Below, piece after piece: positions 47,498-56,086 of a stretch of DNA of 56,195 bases. The stretch lies in assembly GCA_964474455.1 (NCBI GenBank), contig CAYYSU010000014.1, positions 1-56,195 of the forward strand. Direction: 5' to 3'. Within the stretch, counting starts at the first letter, position 1; every line of letters begins with the position of its first letter. Position numbers and translations under genes: made by a program. The notes below the pieces were generated by a model that saw only the letters and a list, made by a program, of their open reading frames with translations, searched no databases and was not told the origin of the DNA. Source of the stretch: BM520 sp964474455. Lineage in GTDB: Bacteria > Bacteroidota > Bacteroidia > Bacteroidales > BM520.

Positions 47498-50170
47498 ATG
47501 AAAAAATTTATACCAACACTATTTATTTTTTTTACAGTTATTGCCAATGCTGCTCCCGGAGACACTCTATTTGTAAAAACTTTCAACTTTGACTCCATCT
47601 CCACGCGACGGGGAGTATTTGCTTTTCCCGATTCAACCGAACAATACGGGAAAATCTTAATGTATTATACGCTGAAGTGTGATGAAGCAACTCCTCATGA
47701 TAAATATCCGTGCGGCGAGTGGGATTATACCACATATACCAGAGTATATCTCCCGGGGAAAGAATCGGTAACAAAAACTCAAGCTCCTTCGTGGATGGTG
47801 AAAAATACCTCTCCTAAAGAGTATTATTACTCCACTCAACCAACGTGGTCGGTATATTCCTGGTATGATAATGTTGTGGGAGCGGAGGATTATTATCTTG
47901 ATTTTGATGGTGACGACTATCTGTCAGTGCCCCCTAACGCTCTCTCTTCTGTTAGGGATGAGTTTACTGCTTGCTTCTGGTTACTGGGTGACCCGTCGCA
48001 GCCACGCAAGGATGCAATCTTTGAAGCAACAGACTCCAATGGTGACAGAGTAATAAATCTGCATGCTCCTTATGATAATGGGATGATATATTTTGATGCC
48101 GGAGGTTATGGCACTGGACAGAACGATAATATTAACGTGCAGATGGACCCATTATATTATAAAGGTGTATGGACTCACTATGCAGTAACAAAAAATAATA
48201 ACACAGGGATACAAAAGATCTATCGTAATGGAAAAGTAATCGCAGAGAATGAAACCGGGAAGAGATCAATGAACGGTATTGCATCCTTAACAATCGGAGC
48301 TCAGGATAATAGAAAAGAGCAGTTTTATAAAGGTTGTCTGGATGAAATTATGATGTGGAACAGGGAATTATCGGCGGAGGAGATTAAAAGAGCCATGTAT
48401 CCGGATCCTTGGGAGCTTCCTGCCGAAGAGGCTCTTCTGCTATGGTATCCCGTTGGTGAGGATGGGCAAAAGATCGTTCTGGACAAATCTGGAAACGAAA
48501 TGCATGCCTCCTCATGGGGTGTGGCAGAGGTGAAGTCCTTTAATAAGCCATCTTCGTTAAACACAAAACCACAACCTGGACAAATACTTCATTCAGATTC
48601 GGTAACGAATGGCAAAGTACATATTGTGATGTTCGGAGATTCACTTAATCCGCTGGTTGCCACAGACACTCTTTTTGTATATCCCGGTTACAGATATCAT
48701 TACGGCTCGGGAGGCATACTTCTTGACTCAGTTGTCGTGGAGAATTCAAACCTCCTGCAAAGGAAAACTCGTATTACTACAACTACTGTAAAAAGTGAGG
48801 AAATTGTTGAGATAGCACGTTTTATTACTCCCTATGGAAAACGCCTTGACCTCGGTCTAAATGGCTTTACATGGGTGTATGAAGTTACGCCTTATGCACC
48901 TTTACTGAAGGGATTGGTGGATCTGCAGGCAGGAAACGGTCAGGAACTCATTGATCTCCGATTTGCTTTCATTGAAGGAACACCGGAAAAACAACCCCTT
49001 TCGGCACGAAATGTATATCCTTACGGCTCTTTTACGTATGAGGAGCTTGCTGATGATGACGCCCTGCAACAGGAGCTGTTCCGCTTTGGCCCTTACACCA
49101 AGCAGGCAACCATAAGAGCTGCAATCTCTGGCCATGGTCATGCCGGCCCAAAAAACTGCTGCGAATGGGATCCCAAAACACACTTTATGATTATTAATGG
49201 CGACACACTCTTCAACTGGAAGGTGTGGCGCGATTGTGGCTTCAACCCGGTTCATCCCCAGGGCGGTACATGGCAGTTTGACAGAGCAGGATGGTGCCCC
49301 GGAACATTTGTGGATACTTATGATTTCCAAATCCCTGACTCTGTTCTCAGTCGTGGCATCGCAATCATCGATTATGCCATAGAACCCTACGACCCCGATA
49401 ATGGTGAAGAAAAAGGCTTTTTCGAGATATCAATGCAAATACTGGAATTTGGAAAAACAAATTTTGATCTTGACGCATCCATAGAGGCAATTGTAGCCCC
49501 TTCCGACCAACATGAATACAGAAGATATAACCCTGTGAGTACTTCGCCGGTTATACGGATTAAAAACTGTGGTATCATGGAGATAAATACTTTGAACTTG
49601 AAGTATGGAATGGAGACAGGGAAAAAATCCTTCCATGAATGGGAGGGCAATTTGAAACCCGGAGAAGAAACACTTATTCAGCTGCCGTCACCTTCGTGGA
49701 AGAGAATGGATCAAGGCAATAAATTTTCTGTAGAGGTAAAGCGGGTGAATGGGAAACGCGATAATAACTCTCTTAATAACACCCTTTTTTCAGTGGTGGA
49801 AGCTCCGACTATTCTACCTGAAGTGTTTGTTGTGGAAGTAAAAACCCAAGACCTTGGCAGATCAGAAGATAATGCCCTGGTGATACAGGATCAGGATGGT
49901 AATATTGTCTTTCAAAGAGATAATTACCCCGCAGACACCACTGTCAGGGATGAGATATCTCTACCCCGAGGATCGTATGTTTTTGTTTTTTCTGATAAAA
50001 ATGAAGATGGTATGATACGGCATTGGTGGAATCACTACTCCGATAAGTCTCAGGTGGGTAAAGATGGAGCCTTGCGGATATTGAATCCAGAGGGAGAACT
50101 GATACGTGATCTGGGATTTGACTGGGCTGAAAAAAGAGTGATGAACTTTTTTGTGGGGAAACCCTTTTAA
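47498..50170 (+). CDS. PNGase F-like peptide-N-glycosidase with inserted LamG domain
   Basis: An 890-residue secreted protein (signal peptide to about residue 18). The PNGase F N-terminal domain starts at about 20 and includes YYTLKCDEATP and the CGEWD motif, whose D76 matches catalytic Asp60 of Elizabethkingia PNGase F. A LamG/concanavalin-like domain (about 130-300: LDFDGDDYLSVPP, FTACFWLLGD, CLDEIMMWNRELSAEEIKRA) interrupts it, and the PNGase fold resumes at RFITPYG (441). The C-terminal PNGase domain has AISGHGHAGPKNCCEWDPKT, with E556 matching Glu206, and FDRAGWCPG. The Glu118 position appears to be Asp (D475 by eye). The last about 100 residues (GSYVFVFSDKNEDGM) look like a pre-CTD beta domain, but no T9SS sorting domain follows. 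PNGase F releases N-glycans from Asn; activity here is inferred. Confidence 0.85.
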   Translation: MKKFIPTLFIFFTVIANAAPGDTLFVKTFNFDSISTRRGVFAFPDSTEQYGKILMYYTLKCDEATPHDKYPCGEWDYTTYTRVYLPGKESVTKTQAPSWMVKNTSPKEYYYSTQPTWSVYSWYDNVVGAEDYYLDFDGDDYLSVPPNALSSVRDEFTACFWLLGDPSQPRKDAIFEATDSNGDRVINLHAPYDNGMIYFDAGGYGTGQNDNINVQMDPLYYKGVWTHYAVTKNNNTGIQKIYRNGKVIAENETGKRSMNGIASLTIGAQDNRKEQFYKGCLDEIMMWNRELSAEEIKRAMYPDPWELPAEEALLLWYPVGEDGQKIVLDKSGNEMHASSWGVAEVKSFNKPSSLNTKPQPGQILHSDSVTNGKVHIVMFGDSLNPLVATDTLFVYPGYRYHYGSGGILLDSVVVENSNLLQRKTRITTTTVKSEEIVEIARFITPYGKRLDLGLNGFTWVYEVTPYAPLLKGLVDLQAGNGQELIDLRFAFIEGTPEKQPLSARNVYPYGSFTYEELADDDALQQELFRFGPYTKQATIRAAISGHGHAGPKNCCEWDPKTHFMIINGDTLFNWKVWRDCGFNPVHPQGGTWQFDRAGWCPGTFVDTYDFQIPDSVLSRGIAIIDYAIEPYDPDNGEEKGFFEISMQILEFGKTNFDLDASIEAIVAPSDQHEYRRYNPVSTSPVIRIKNCGIMEINTLNLKYGMETGKKSFHEWEGNLKPGEETLIQLPSPSWKRMDQGNKFSVEVKRVNGKRDNNSLNNTLFSVVEAPTILPEVFVVEVKTQDLGRSEDNALVIQDQDGNIVFQRDNYPADTTVRDEISLPRGSYVFVFSDKNEDGMIRHWWNHYSDKSQVGKDGALRILNPEGELIRDLGFDWAEKRVMNFFVGKPF

Positions 50171-50232
50171 TGCTTTTGCTAATTTTTTATTTTTTTTTAT
50201 GATAAAGTAGGAATATTAAACTGTTCTATGCT

Positions 50233-50240
50233 TATATTTG
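50233..50240 (+). promoter_or_regulatory. -7 box of the DUF6588-lipoprotein operon
   Basis: TAtaTTTG lies 17 bp before the ATG at 50258. No TTG is found at 19-23 bp upstream, so only half the promoter is supported. Confidence 0.45.
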
Positions 50241-50257
50241 CATAAAAGACCCTTGCT

Positions 50258-51196
50258 ATGCTACGAAAAATATTTAGTATCACACTATTCTTTATCATCA
50301 GCATATCAATATCCGCCCAGGATATCGATATTGATGATATAGTTAGCCGTTATGTCGATTCAAATGGAAACGCCTATATGCAGCCACTTGGCGATGCTTT
50401 GGGTGCTAACATTAACAGCGGCCTTTTCCATAGTGCATATATTCAACCCGGGCTGAAACCCCAGATTTACCTCGGTATGCAAACAATGATGGCTTTTATT
50501 CCTGAAGCAAGTAAAACATTCACTGCTACCACAGAAGGAGATTTTTTTCCTATCACAGAAGTCGAAAATGTGCCCACAGTATGCGGCAACCCTGAAGGTA
50601 AAATTGTTGATGGCCCCGGTGGAACAAAGTACTATTTCCCCGGTGGTTTTAATATTAATTATGTCCCCTATGCAACGCCTCAGCTCACAATAGGATCCTT
50701 ATACGGCACAGATATTACTGTCAGATATGTTGCCGCGAACTTCCTTGTTAAGAGACTTGAACTGGAAGATGAAGACTGGATCAATCAGTTTAGAATGTTT
50801 GGCTGGGGTGTGCGACATAATATCTCTCAATGGCTCGGCGACCTTACAAATATTGATATTGCAGTGGGGTATTACAGTCAATCTATCACCAGTAGTGAAT
50901 ATCTCGATATCCAAACCAGCCTGATATCCTTGCAGGCATCTTATGAAAGATCCTTATTGACAATTTATGGAGGTATAGGGGTTGAATCATCTTCATTCAA
51001 AATTAAATATGAAAATATAGACTTCGATATTGCTGGAGTAAATACAGTTCGCATAACCGTTGGCGCAACCCTAAATGCCGGACCGGTTAAGCTTAATGCT
51101 GAATATAATGTTTCCAATCAAAGTGCCCTGGCCGTAGGCCTTGGAATCGGAATTAACGATATGAAAAAAATAACAAAAACTGAAAACAAATGGTAA
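50258..51196 (+). CDS. DUF6588 family outer membrane protein
   Basis: A 312-residue protein with a signal peptide (MLRKIFSITLFFIISISISAQ) and beta-barrel-like strands to the C-terminus. Features that point to DUF6588: YMQPLGDALGANINSGLFHSA, KPQIYLGMQTMMAFIPEAS, a PTVCGNPEG segment, and LTIGSLYGTDITVRYVAANF. It is probably an outer membrane protein of unknown function. Its stop codon overlaps the start of the lipoprotein gene (TAATG), so the two are translationally coupled. Confidence 0.78.
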   Translation: MLRKIFSITLFFIISISISAQDIDIDDIVSRYVDSNGNAYMQPLGDALGANINSGLFHSAYIQPGLKPQIYLGMQTMMAFIPEASKTFTATTEGDFFPITEVENVPTVCGNPEGKIVDGPGGTKYYFPGGFNINYVPYATPQLTIGSLYGTDITVRYVAANFLVKRLELEDEDWINQFRMFGWGVRHNISQWLGDLTNIDIAVGYYSQSITSSEYLDIQTSLISLQASYERSLLTIYGGIGVESSSFKIKYENIDFDIAGVNTVRITVGATLNAGPVKLNAEYNVSNQSALAVGLGIGINDMKKITKTENKW

Positions 51197-51768
51197 TGAA
51201 AAAACTAAAAATCTCAATAGTAATAACCGCTGTTTTAATGCTTGCAGCGTGCCAATCCTTAGACTTTAACCTCTTTCCGACATTCGAAAGCCAGTTTAGT
51301 TTTGAAATAAATGACACTACCGGCATCGTATATGAAGAAGATTTTTTGCCATTAGAAGCTCTTAATGACTCCTTGGGAGATATCCTGATCGATGGTTTGA
51401 TAGAAGAAATAGACTTTGAAGGATTTTACCTGAACTTTACTCTTTATGAAGACAATTTGGCAGATAGTGTTTTATTAAATGCTTATATTAAAGATCCTGT
51501 AGGTCAGAACCTGGCAGTATTTGAAGACTTCTTTGTTGATGTTTCAAGTATTGAAGAAGGAGTTGATTATCCGTTATATGATTACCTCAATGAAGAAGGA
51601 GTAGAGGAACTTAGGACTGTTATTTTGGATCTTATTGAGGATCCTGATAAATATGATCATGTGATAGTGTTACTCAACGGAGACTCTTATCCACATTATG
51701 TCAGTGCTCATGTTGGTGTAGAGGTGCATTTTAGAATAAACGCTAAGGTATCCCCCCTGGATGATTAA
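51196..51768 (+). CDS. Hypothetical lipoprotein
   Basis: The start at 51196 (MKKLKISIVITAVLMLAAC) overlaps the preceding stop as TAATG; an ATG at 51190 is also in frame. A lipobox LAAC puts the lipidated Cys at residue 19. The 190-residue protein is acidic, predicted mainly beta (residues 25-185), with no named family that I recognise. Co-expression with the DUF6588 gene suggests a paired envelope function. It is followed by a terminator hairpin 23 bp downstream. Confidence 0.8.
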   Translation: MKKLKISIVITAVLMLAACQSLDFNLFPTFESQFSFEINDTTGIVYEEDFLPLEALNDSLGDILIDGLIEEIDFEGFYLNFTLYEDNLADSVLLNAYIKDPVGQNLAVFEDFFVDVSSIEEGVDYPLYDYLNEEGVEELRTVILDLIEDPDKYDHVIVLLNGDSYPHYVSAHVGVEVHFRINAKVSPLDD

Positions 51769-51790
51769 ATAGAAAAACATCTTTTATTAT

Positions 51791-51818
51791 AGGGACTACA
51801 ATGTTGGTCCCTTTTTTT
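51791..51818 (+). terminator. Rho-independent terminator after the lipoprotein gene
   Basis: GGGAC (51792-51796) and GTCCC (51807-51811) pair around a 10-base loop, followed by a run of seven T. It ends directly before the ATG at 51819 chosen for galM, and it covers the earlier ATG at 51801. Confidence 0.65.
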
Positions 51819-52886
51819 ATGGAAGCACAGGAGAATTTATATAACGACATACGTAAGAACTTTTGCTCCGATTCGGAACGTGAAGGGAAAACAGATCTAT
51901 ATTATCTGAAGAATGCAAATTTACAAATGTTTGTATCCAATTATGGTGCAACTATCGTTGCTCTGTGGACACCCGACAGAGATGAAGTGGTCGATAATGT
52001 TTGCCTTGGATACAGGTCGCTGAGAGAATATGTCAATGGAGACTCCTATCTTGGAGCTGCTGTGGGACCATTAGCGAATAGAATCGCCAACGGACGATTC
52101 ATCGTTGATGGGAAAGCGTATCAAATGCCCCAAAATGCAAACGGAAACTGTTTGCATTCGGCAAGACTGGGAATAAGTAAAAAAGTGTGGCAGGTGGAGA
52201 GTATCTCTGAAAAAAGTATTACTATGACAACCCTGGTTAACGACGAAGAACATGTTTTTCCTGCCAATGTCTCATTCCGCTTGACATACTCCTTGACATC
52301 AGAGAACGCCCTTGATATGCACTGTGAAATTTCTACGGATAGCACTGCACCCATTAATTTCACCCAACATAATTACTATAACCTGAAAGGGGCGGGCCAG
52401 GGAGATATCCTGAATCATAAGATGTTAATACAAGCAAATAGTATCGTGCCGGTAGGAGAGGGTTTTATCCCAACGGGAGAATTAATGGATGTTATGAATA
52501 CACCTTTTGACTTTCGCTCAGCAATACCAATCGGCGACAGGATACTCCGGAATCATCCCCAAATAATTATTGCCCAAGGGTTTGACCATACATTTGTTTT
52601 TGATAATAATAGAATCGAATATCCTGTGGTTACGGTTTGTGAAGATGAGTCGGGAAGAAAGATGGAAGTATTTACCAATCAGCCAGGAATACAATTCTAT
52701 ACCGGTAACTTTTTAAATGGCGCTGATATAGGGGTTACAGGAGAACCTATCGCTCGCAGAGGCGCTTTTTGTCTCGAAGCACAGAATTTTCCTGACGCCG
52801 TAAATCAACCGACCTTTCCCGACACATTAGTTCGCCCCAATGATCCAGTGCTATTTAGTGCGGTATATAAATTTTCAACCTATTGA
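51819..52886 (+). CDS. galM: Aldose 1-epimerase (galactose mutarotase)
   Basis: A 355-residue protein of the galactose mutarotase fold, converting alpha and beta anomers of aldoses (EC 5.1.3.3). Seen motifs: VSNYGATIVALWTPDR, GAAVGPLANRIANGRF, the catalytic-His segment FTQHNYYNL and the catalytic-Glu segment FCLEAQNFPDAVNQPTFP. The usual LHGG loop with the first active-site His reads LHSARLG, a small departure. The frame opens at 51801, but that ATG lies inside a terminator hairpin, so I prefer 51819 (MEAQENLYND). No signal peptide remains, so a cytoplasmic enzyme is expected. It is separate from the next gene, rpe, which has its own promoter. Confidence 0.88.
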   Translation: MEAQENLYNDIRKNFCSDSEREGKTDLYYLKNANLQMFVSNYGATIVALWTPDRDEVVDNVCLGYRSLREYVNGDSYLGAAVGPLANRIANGRFIVDGKAYQMPQNANGNCLHSARLGISKKVWQVESISEKSITMTTLVNDEEHVFPANVSFRLTYSLTSENALDMHCEISTDSTAPINFTQHNYYNLKGAGQGDILNHKMLIQANSIVPVGEGFIPTGELMDVMNTPFDFRSAIPIGDRILRNHPQIIIAQGFDHTFVFDNNRIEYPVVTVCEDESGRKMEVFTNQPGIQFYTGNFLNGADIGVTGEPIARRGAFCLEAQNFPDAVNQPTFPDTLVRPNDPVLFSAVYKFSTY

Positions 52887-52916
52887 TACATTAATTAGTA
52901 TAAGACCTTAACTTTG
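52883..52916 (+). promoter_or_regulatory. Promoter of rpe-pepD
   Basis: TTG (52883-52885), a 23-bp spacer and TAacTTTG (52909-52916) match the Bacteroidota promoter, 17 bp before the rpe ATG. The TTG overlaps the galM stop codon. Confidence 0.6.
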
Positions 52917-52933
52917 TCATAAAATTAATTTTC

Positions 52934-53590
52934 ATGAAAAATCCTCTTATTGCACCATCATTACTGTCTGCCGATTTTGCAAATCTGCAACGCGATTGTG
53001 AAATGATCAATAATAGTGATGCCGATTGGTTTCATCTGGATATTATGGATGGAGCATTTGTCCCGAATATATCATTTGGAGTACCAGTGGTAGCAGCCAT
53101 TAACAGGCATGCACAAAAGCCCCTTGATGTTCACCTTATGATTGAAAACCCTGATAACTTTCTTGATGTATTTGCAAAAGCCGGAGCAGATTGGATATCA
53201 GTGCATTATGAGTCGTGCCGACACTTAAATAGAACTGTGAATGCTATCAAGGCTTTGGGCTTAAAGGCCGGTGTTGTGTTAAATCCACATTCTCCGGTAC
53301 ATTTACTGGAGGAGATATTACCGGACGTGGATTACGTGTTACTGATGTCCGTAAACCCGGGTTTTGGTGGGCAGAGTTTCATAGAGACTACGATTCAGAA
53401 AGTTGAAAAACTAAAGAAAATGATCATAAATGCTGATAATGAATGCCTTATCCAGGTTGACGGTGGTGTGACAGATAAAAATGCCGGAATACTTTTTAAT
53501 GCCGGTGCCGATGTGCTTGTTGCCGGAAGCTTCATTTTTAAATCTGATGATCCGGTGTCAACTATTCACAATCTCAAATATAATATTTAA
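52934..53590 (+). CDS. rpe: Ribulose-phosphate 3-epimerase
   Basis: A 218-residue TIM-barrel enzyme of the pentose phosphate pathway, interconverting ribulose 5-phosphate and xylulose 5-phosphate (EC 5.1.3.1). All family signatures are present: APSLLSADF, the metal and acid/base motif WFHLDIMDGAFVPNISFG, DVHLMIENP, SVHYES, LLMSVNPGFGGQSF (phosphate-binding loop) and IQVDGGV. Length and start agree with the family. Cytoplasmic. It lies 11 bp upstream of pepD and is likely co-transcribed with it. Confidence 0.97.
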   Translation: MKNPLIAPSLLSADFANLQRDCEMINNSDADWFHLDIMDGAFVPNISFGVPVVAAINRHAQKPLDVHLMIENPDNFLDVFAKAGADWISVHYESCRHLNRTVNAIKALGLKAGVVLNPHSPVHLLEEILPDVDYVLLMSVNPGFGGQSFIETTIQKVEKLKKMIINADNECLIQVDGGVTDKNAGILFNAGADVLVAGSFIFKSDDPVSTIHNLKYNI

Positions 53591-53601
53591 AATAAAAACA
53601 T

Positions 53602-55068
53602 ATGAACTACGTATTAAAAGACCTGAAACCTGCATTGGTATGGAGGTATTTTGAAGATATCTGTCAGGTGCCACGCCCTTCAAAGAAAGAGGAAAAAATT
53701 AGAACCTTCCTTATCAATTTTGCTAAAGAACATAAACTTGAGTATGAAACTGATAAGATCGGTAACGTTATCATCCGTAAACCCGCTACTCCAGGACAGG
53801 AAAAGAAACAATCTGTAGTGCTGCAAAGCCATATGGATATGGTTTGTGAAAAGAACTCAGATAAAGTTCACGACTTTGATAATGACCCAATCGAGCCCAT
53901 TATTGATGGTGAGTGGGTGCGAGCTAACCAAACCACCTTGGGCGCTGACGATGGTATTGGTGTGGCCACGCAGATGGCTATCCTTACAGATGCTGACTTT
54001 CAACATGGCCCGTTGGAATGCCTCTTTACTGTGGATGAAGAGACAGGTCTGACAGGAGCATCCGAGCTCGCTCCTGGATTCGTGAAGAGTAAGATCCTTC
54101 TTAACCTGGATTCCGAGGATGAAGGTGAACTATTTGTTGGTTGTGCCGGTGGTGTTGATACTCTGGCGACATTTCTGACAAAATATAATGGCCGCCCTGT
54201 AAGTCATCTGGCTTACAATGTTTCGGTAAAAGGCTTAAAAGGTGGTCACTCCGGAGATGAAATTGATAAAGGCCTGGGAAACTCTATCAAGATACTTAAC
54301 CGATTCCTTTGGAACTGTAATGAGAAATATAAGATCCGTATTGCGAATTTTGAAGGTGGAAACCTCAGAAATGCTATCCCTAGGGAAGCTTTCGCTACTA
54401 TTACTATCCGCCCACGTGATGTAAAGGAGTTTGAATCATATTTTGAGCAGTATAAAAATGATATTGCTAAAGATATCGCTATCACTGAACCGGGGTTCAT
54501 TATGGCCATGGAGAAAACGGATAAACCGGGACAGGTAATTGATAAGAAAACACAGAAAAAACTCCTCAATGCACTCTATGCTTGTCCGCATGGCGTTATT
54601 GCGATGAGCCAGACTATGAAAGGAATGGTGGAAACATCCACAAACCTTGCAGCTGTAAAATTCCTTGATGATAACCGTATATATATCACCACAAGCCAGC
54701 GTAGTGATTCTGAAATTGGTAAACAGGACGTGGCCTCTATGGTGGGGAGTGTATTCACCCTGGCAGGCGCTGCTTTTACACATACTGATGGATACCCGGG
54801 ATGGAAACCAAATCCGGACTCCGTGATAAAGAATGTTTCTGTTGAAGCGTATGAAAAGCTTTTTAACCAAACTCCCCTGGTGCGATCAATCCACGCCGGA
54901 CTCGAATGTGGCCTTATTCTTGAAAAATATCCCGATATGGATATGATCTCCTATGGCCCAACGTTGAGAATGGTTCACTCTCCCGAAGAAAAAATTCATA
55001 TCGGTACTGTTGAGAAATTTTGGGATCTTACTAAAGAGATTCTGCTCAATATCCCCGAAGAAGAATAG
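53602..55068 (+). CDS. pepD: Aminoacyl-histidine dipeptidase / cytosol nonspecific dipeptidase (M20 family)
   Basis: A 488-residue PepD-type zinc dipeptidase that cleaves dipeptides such as Xaa-His (EC 3.4.13.-). Start (LKPALVWRYFEDICQVPRPS), metal-ligand motifs VVLQSHMDMVCEK, TTLGADDGIGVA and TVDEETGLTGASEL, the lid-domain GLKGGHSGDEIDKGLGN, and the C-terminal SIHAGLECG are all seen, in the expected order and full length. It has no signal peptide, so it is cytoplasmic. The gene is the second of the rpe unit and is followed by a terminator at 55093-55124. Confidence 0.96.
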   Translation: MNYVLKDLKPALVWRYFEDICQVPRPSKKEEKIRTFLINFAKEHKLEYETDKIGNVIIRKPATPGQEKKQSVVLQSHMDMVCEKNSDKVHDFDNDPIEPIIDGEWVRANQTTLGADDGIGVATQMAILTDADFQHGPLECLFTVDEETGLTGASELAPGFVKSKILLNLDSEDEGELFVGCAGGVDTLATFLTKYNGRPVSHLAYNVSVKGLKGGHSGDEIDKGLGNSIKILNRFLWNCNEKYKIRIANFEGGNLRNAIPREAFATITIRPRDVKEFESYFEQYKNDIAKDIAITEPGFIMAMEKTDKPGQVIDKKTQKKLLNALYACPHGVIAMSQTMKGMVETSTNLAAVKFLDDNRIYITTSQRSDSEIGKQDVASMVGSVFTLAGAAFTHTDGYPGWKPNPDSVIKNVSVEAYEKLFNQTPLVRSIHAGLECGLILEKYPDMDMISYGPTLRMVHSPEEKIHIGTVEKFWDLTKEILLNIPEEE

Positions 55069-55092
55069 ATTGATACACCTTATAATATATAG

Positions 55093-55124
55093 AAGCACTG
55101 TTTCCATTGAGACGGTGCTTTTTT
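55093..55124 (+). terminator. Rho-independent terminator after pepD
   Basis: AAGCAC/GTGCTT stem with a few more pairs inside, followed by a run of T, 24 bp after the pepD stop. Confidence 0.75.
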
Positions 55125-55139
55125 ATTTATGATGTATTA

Positions 55140-55691
55140 CTAAAAGAAACCTCCAAAAGTGATTCTGATAATAGGATTACTGTATGGATAATGAGTTGCG
55201 TTGTTGAAATTCCACAGAAGAAATATATCTCCATACATCTTATCATTAAACCATTGACGGTATCCTACTCCAAGAAGATATCCCGGAACAGTTCTTCTAT
55301 TTGTCTGACCGGTAAAGTCCAAACCCGTATAATTTATTAACTGATATTCACCCTGAAGAAGAAACCCTCTGAATAGCTGATATCTTAAAAATGCATTTCC
55401 ACCAAAAATATGATCGTCAATTGCGGGGATATAATAGTTGTTTCTGTAGTATGTATATGATGCACCCACACCAAAATACAAGTTTTTTGATAATTTTATG
55501 CCTACTGTTGGTGATAGATTAATATTTGTCACTCTTCCAATTTGTAATCCGAACGATGATTCCCAGAAGAAACGACTTTGAAATGATTCCTTTTCAGGTT
55601 TCTCTTTAGGAATAAATTGAGCCGATAATAATAAAGGTGTAAATAATAATACCATTAGAAGTAGAGAAAATCGCTGTATATATCTGTTCAT
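55140..55691 (-). CDS. Hypothetical outer membrane beta-barrel protein
   Basis: A 183-residue protein with a signal peptide (LLLMVLLFTPLLLSAQ, cleavage near residue 25), a short charged linker, and about eight alternating strands, for example SSFGLQIGRVTNINLSPTVG, YFGVGASYTYYRN and GYLLGVGYRQWFND, ending in aromatic Phe. This layout resembles small eight-stranded barrels of the OmpW/OmpX kind, but I cannot assign a family. It is convergent with pepD and faces away from the rRNA promoters on its 5' side. Confidence 0.75.
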   Translation of the reverse strand: MNRYIQRFSLLLMVLLFTPLLLSAQFIPKEKPEKESFQSRFFWESSFGLQIGRVTNINLSPTVGIKLSKNLYFGVGASYTYYRNNYYIPAIDDHIFGGNAFLRYQLFRGFLLQGEYQLINYTGLDFTGQTNRRTVPGYLLGVGYRQWFNDKMYGDIFLLWNFNNATHYPYSNPIIRITFGGFF

Positions 55692-55863
55692 GCTGCCTGT
55701 TCGTTTGTTAATCCTGAAAAGAAAACGAGATTCATGATATATTATTATGTAATTTTAATAACCTTTTCAGGATATAAGAAAAGGCCGAGAGAAATAATTT
55801 AGCCTATAACATACTGTTAAACAGGGTGTAGTGCATTGGGGTAAAATTATTTTCATTATTAGC
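55692..55863. other. AT-rich spacer upstream of the rRNA promoters
   Basis: No gene seen. It separates the divergent small barrel gene from the rRNA operon promoters and may hold upstream activating A/T tracts. Confidence 0.5.
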
Positions 55864-55895
55864 TTGTTTTGTATAAAAAAAGATGTTTATCTTTG
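55864..55895 (+). promoter_or_regulatory. rRNA operon promoter P1
   Basis: TTG (55864-55866), a 21-bp spacer and TAtcTTTG (55888-55895), followed by CAG. It fits the Bacteroidota consensus and is first in a set of three co-directional boxes. Confidence 0.7.
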
Positions 55896-55984
55896 CAGCC
55901 GCTTTTGAAGCAGAAACGTTCTTTTCAACACTAAAAATCTTGAATATTTTTTTAAAAAAATGTCGGAGGAGATAAAAAGTTATG

Positions 55985-55992
55985 TAACTTTG
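55985..55992 (+). promoter_or_regulatory. rRNA operon promoter P2 (-7 box)
   Basis: TAacTTTG followed by CAGACCC, the same initial sequence as P3. No TTG at normal spacing; GTC or TGT lies there instead. Confidence 0.55.
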
Positions 55993-56056
55993 CAGACCCA
56001 ACGGTTGCGAAATTTTTGACTATCAAAAGTGGAGCAAAAAAAGTTAAAAAAAGTTC

Positions 56057-56086
56057 TTGTTGGTTTGAAAAAAAGAATTACCTTTG
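56057..56086 (+). promoter_or_regulatory. rRNA operon promoter P3
   Basis: TTG (56057-56059), a 19-bp spacer and TAccTTTG (56079-56086), followed by CAGACCC. This is the best match to the consensus in the window. Confidence 0.8.

Noticed and set aside
55804..56001. 65-codon minus-strand frame in the rRNA promoter region
   Set aside because: Overlaps P1 and P2 boxes; AT-rich chance frame.
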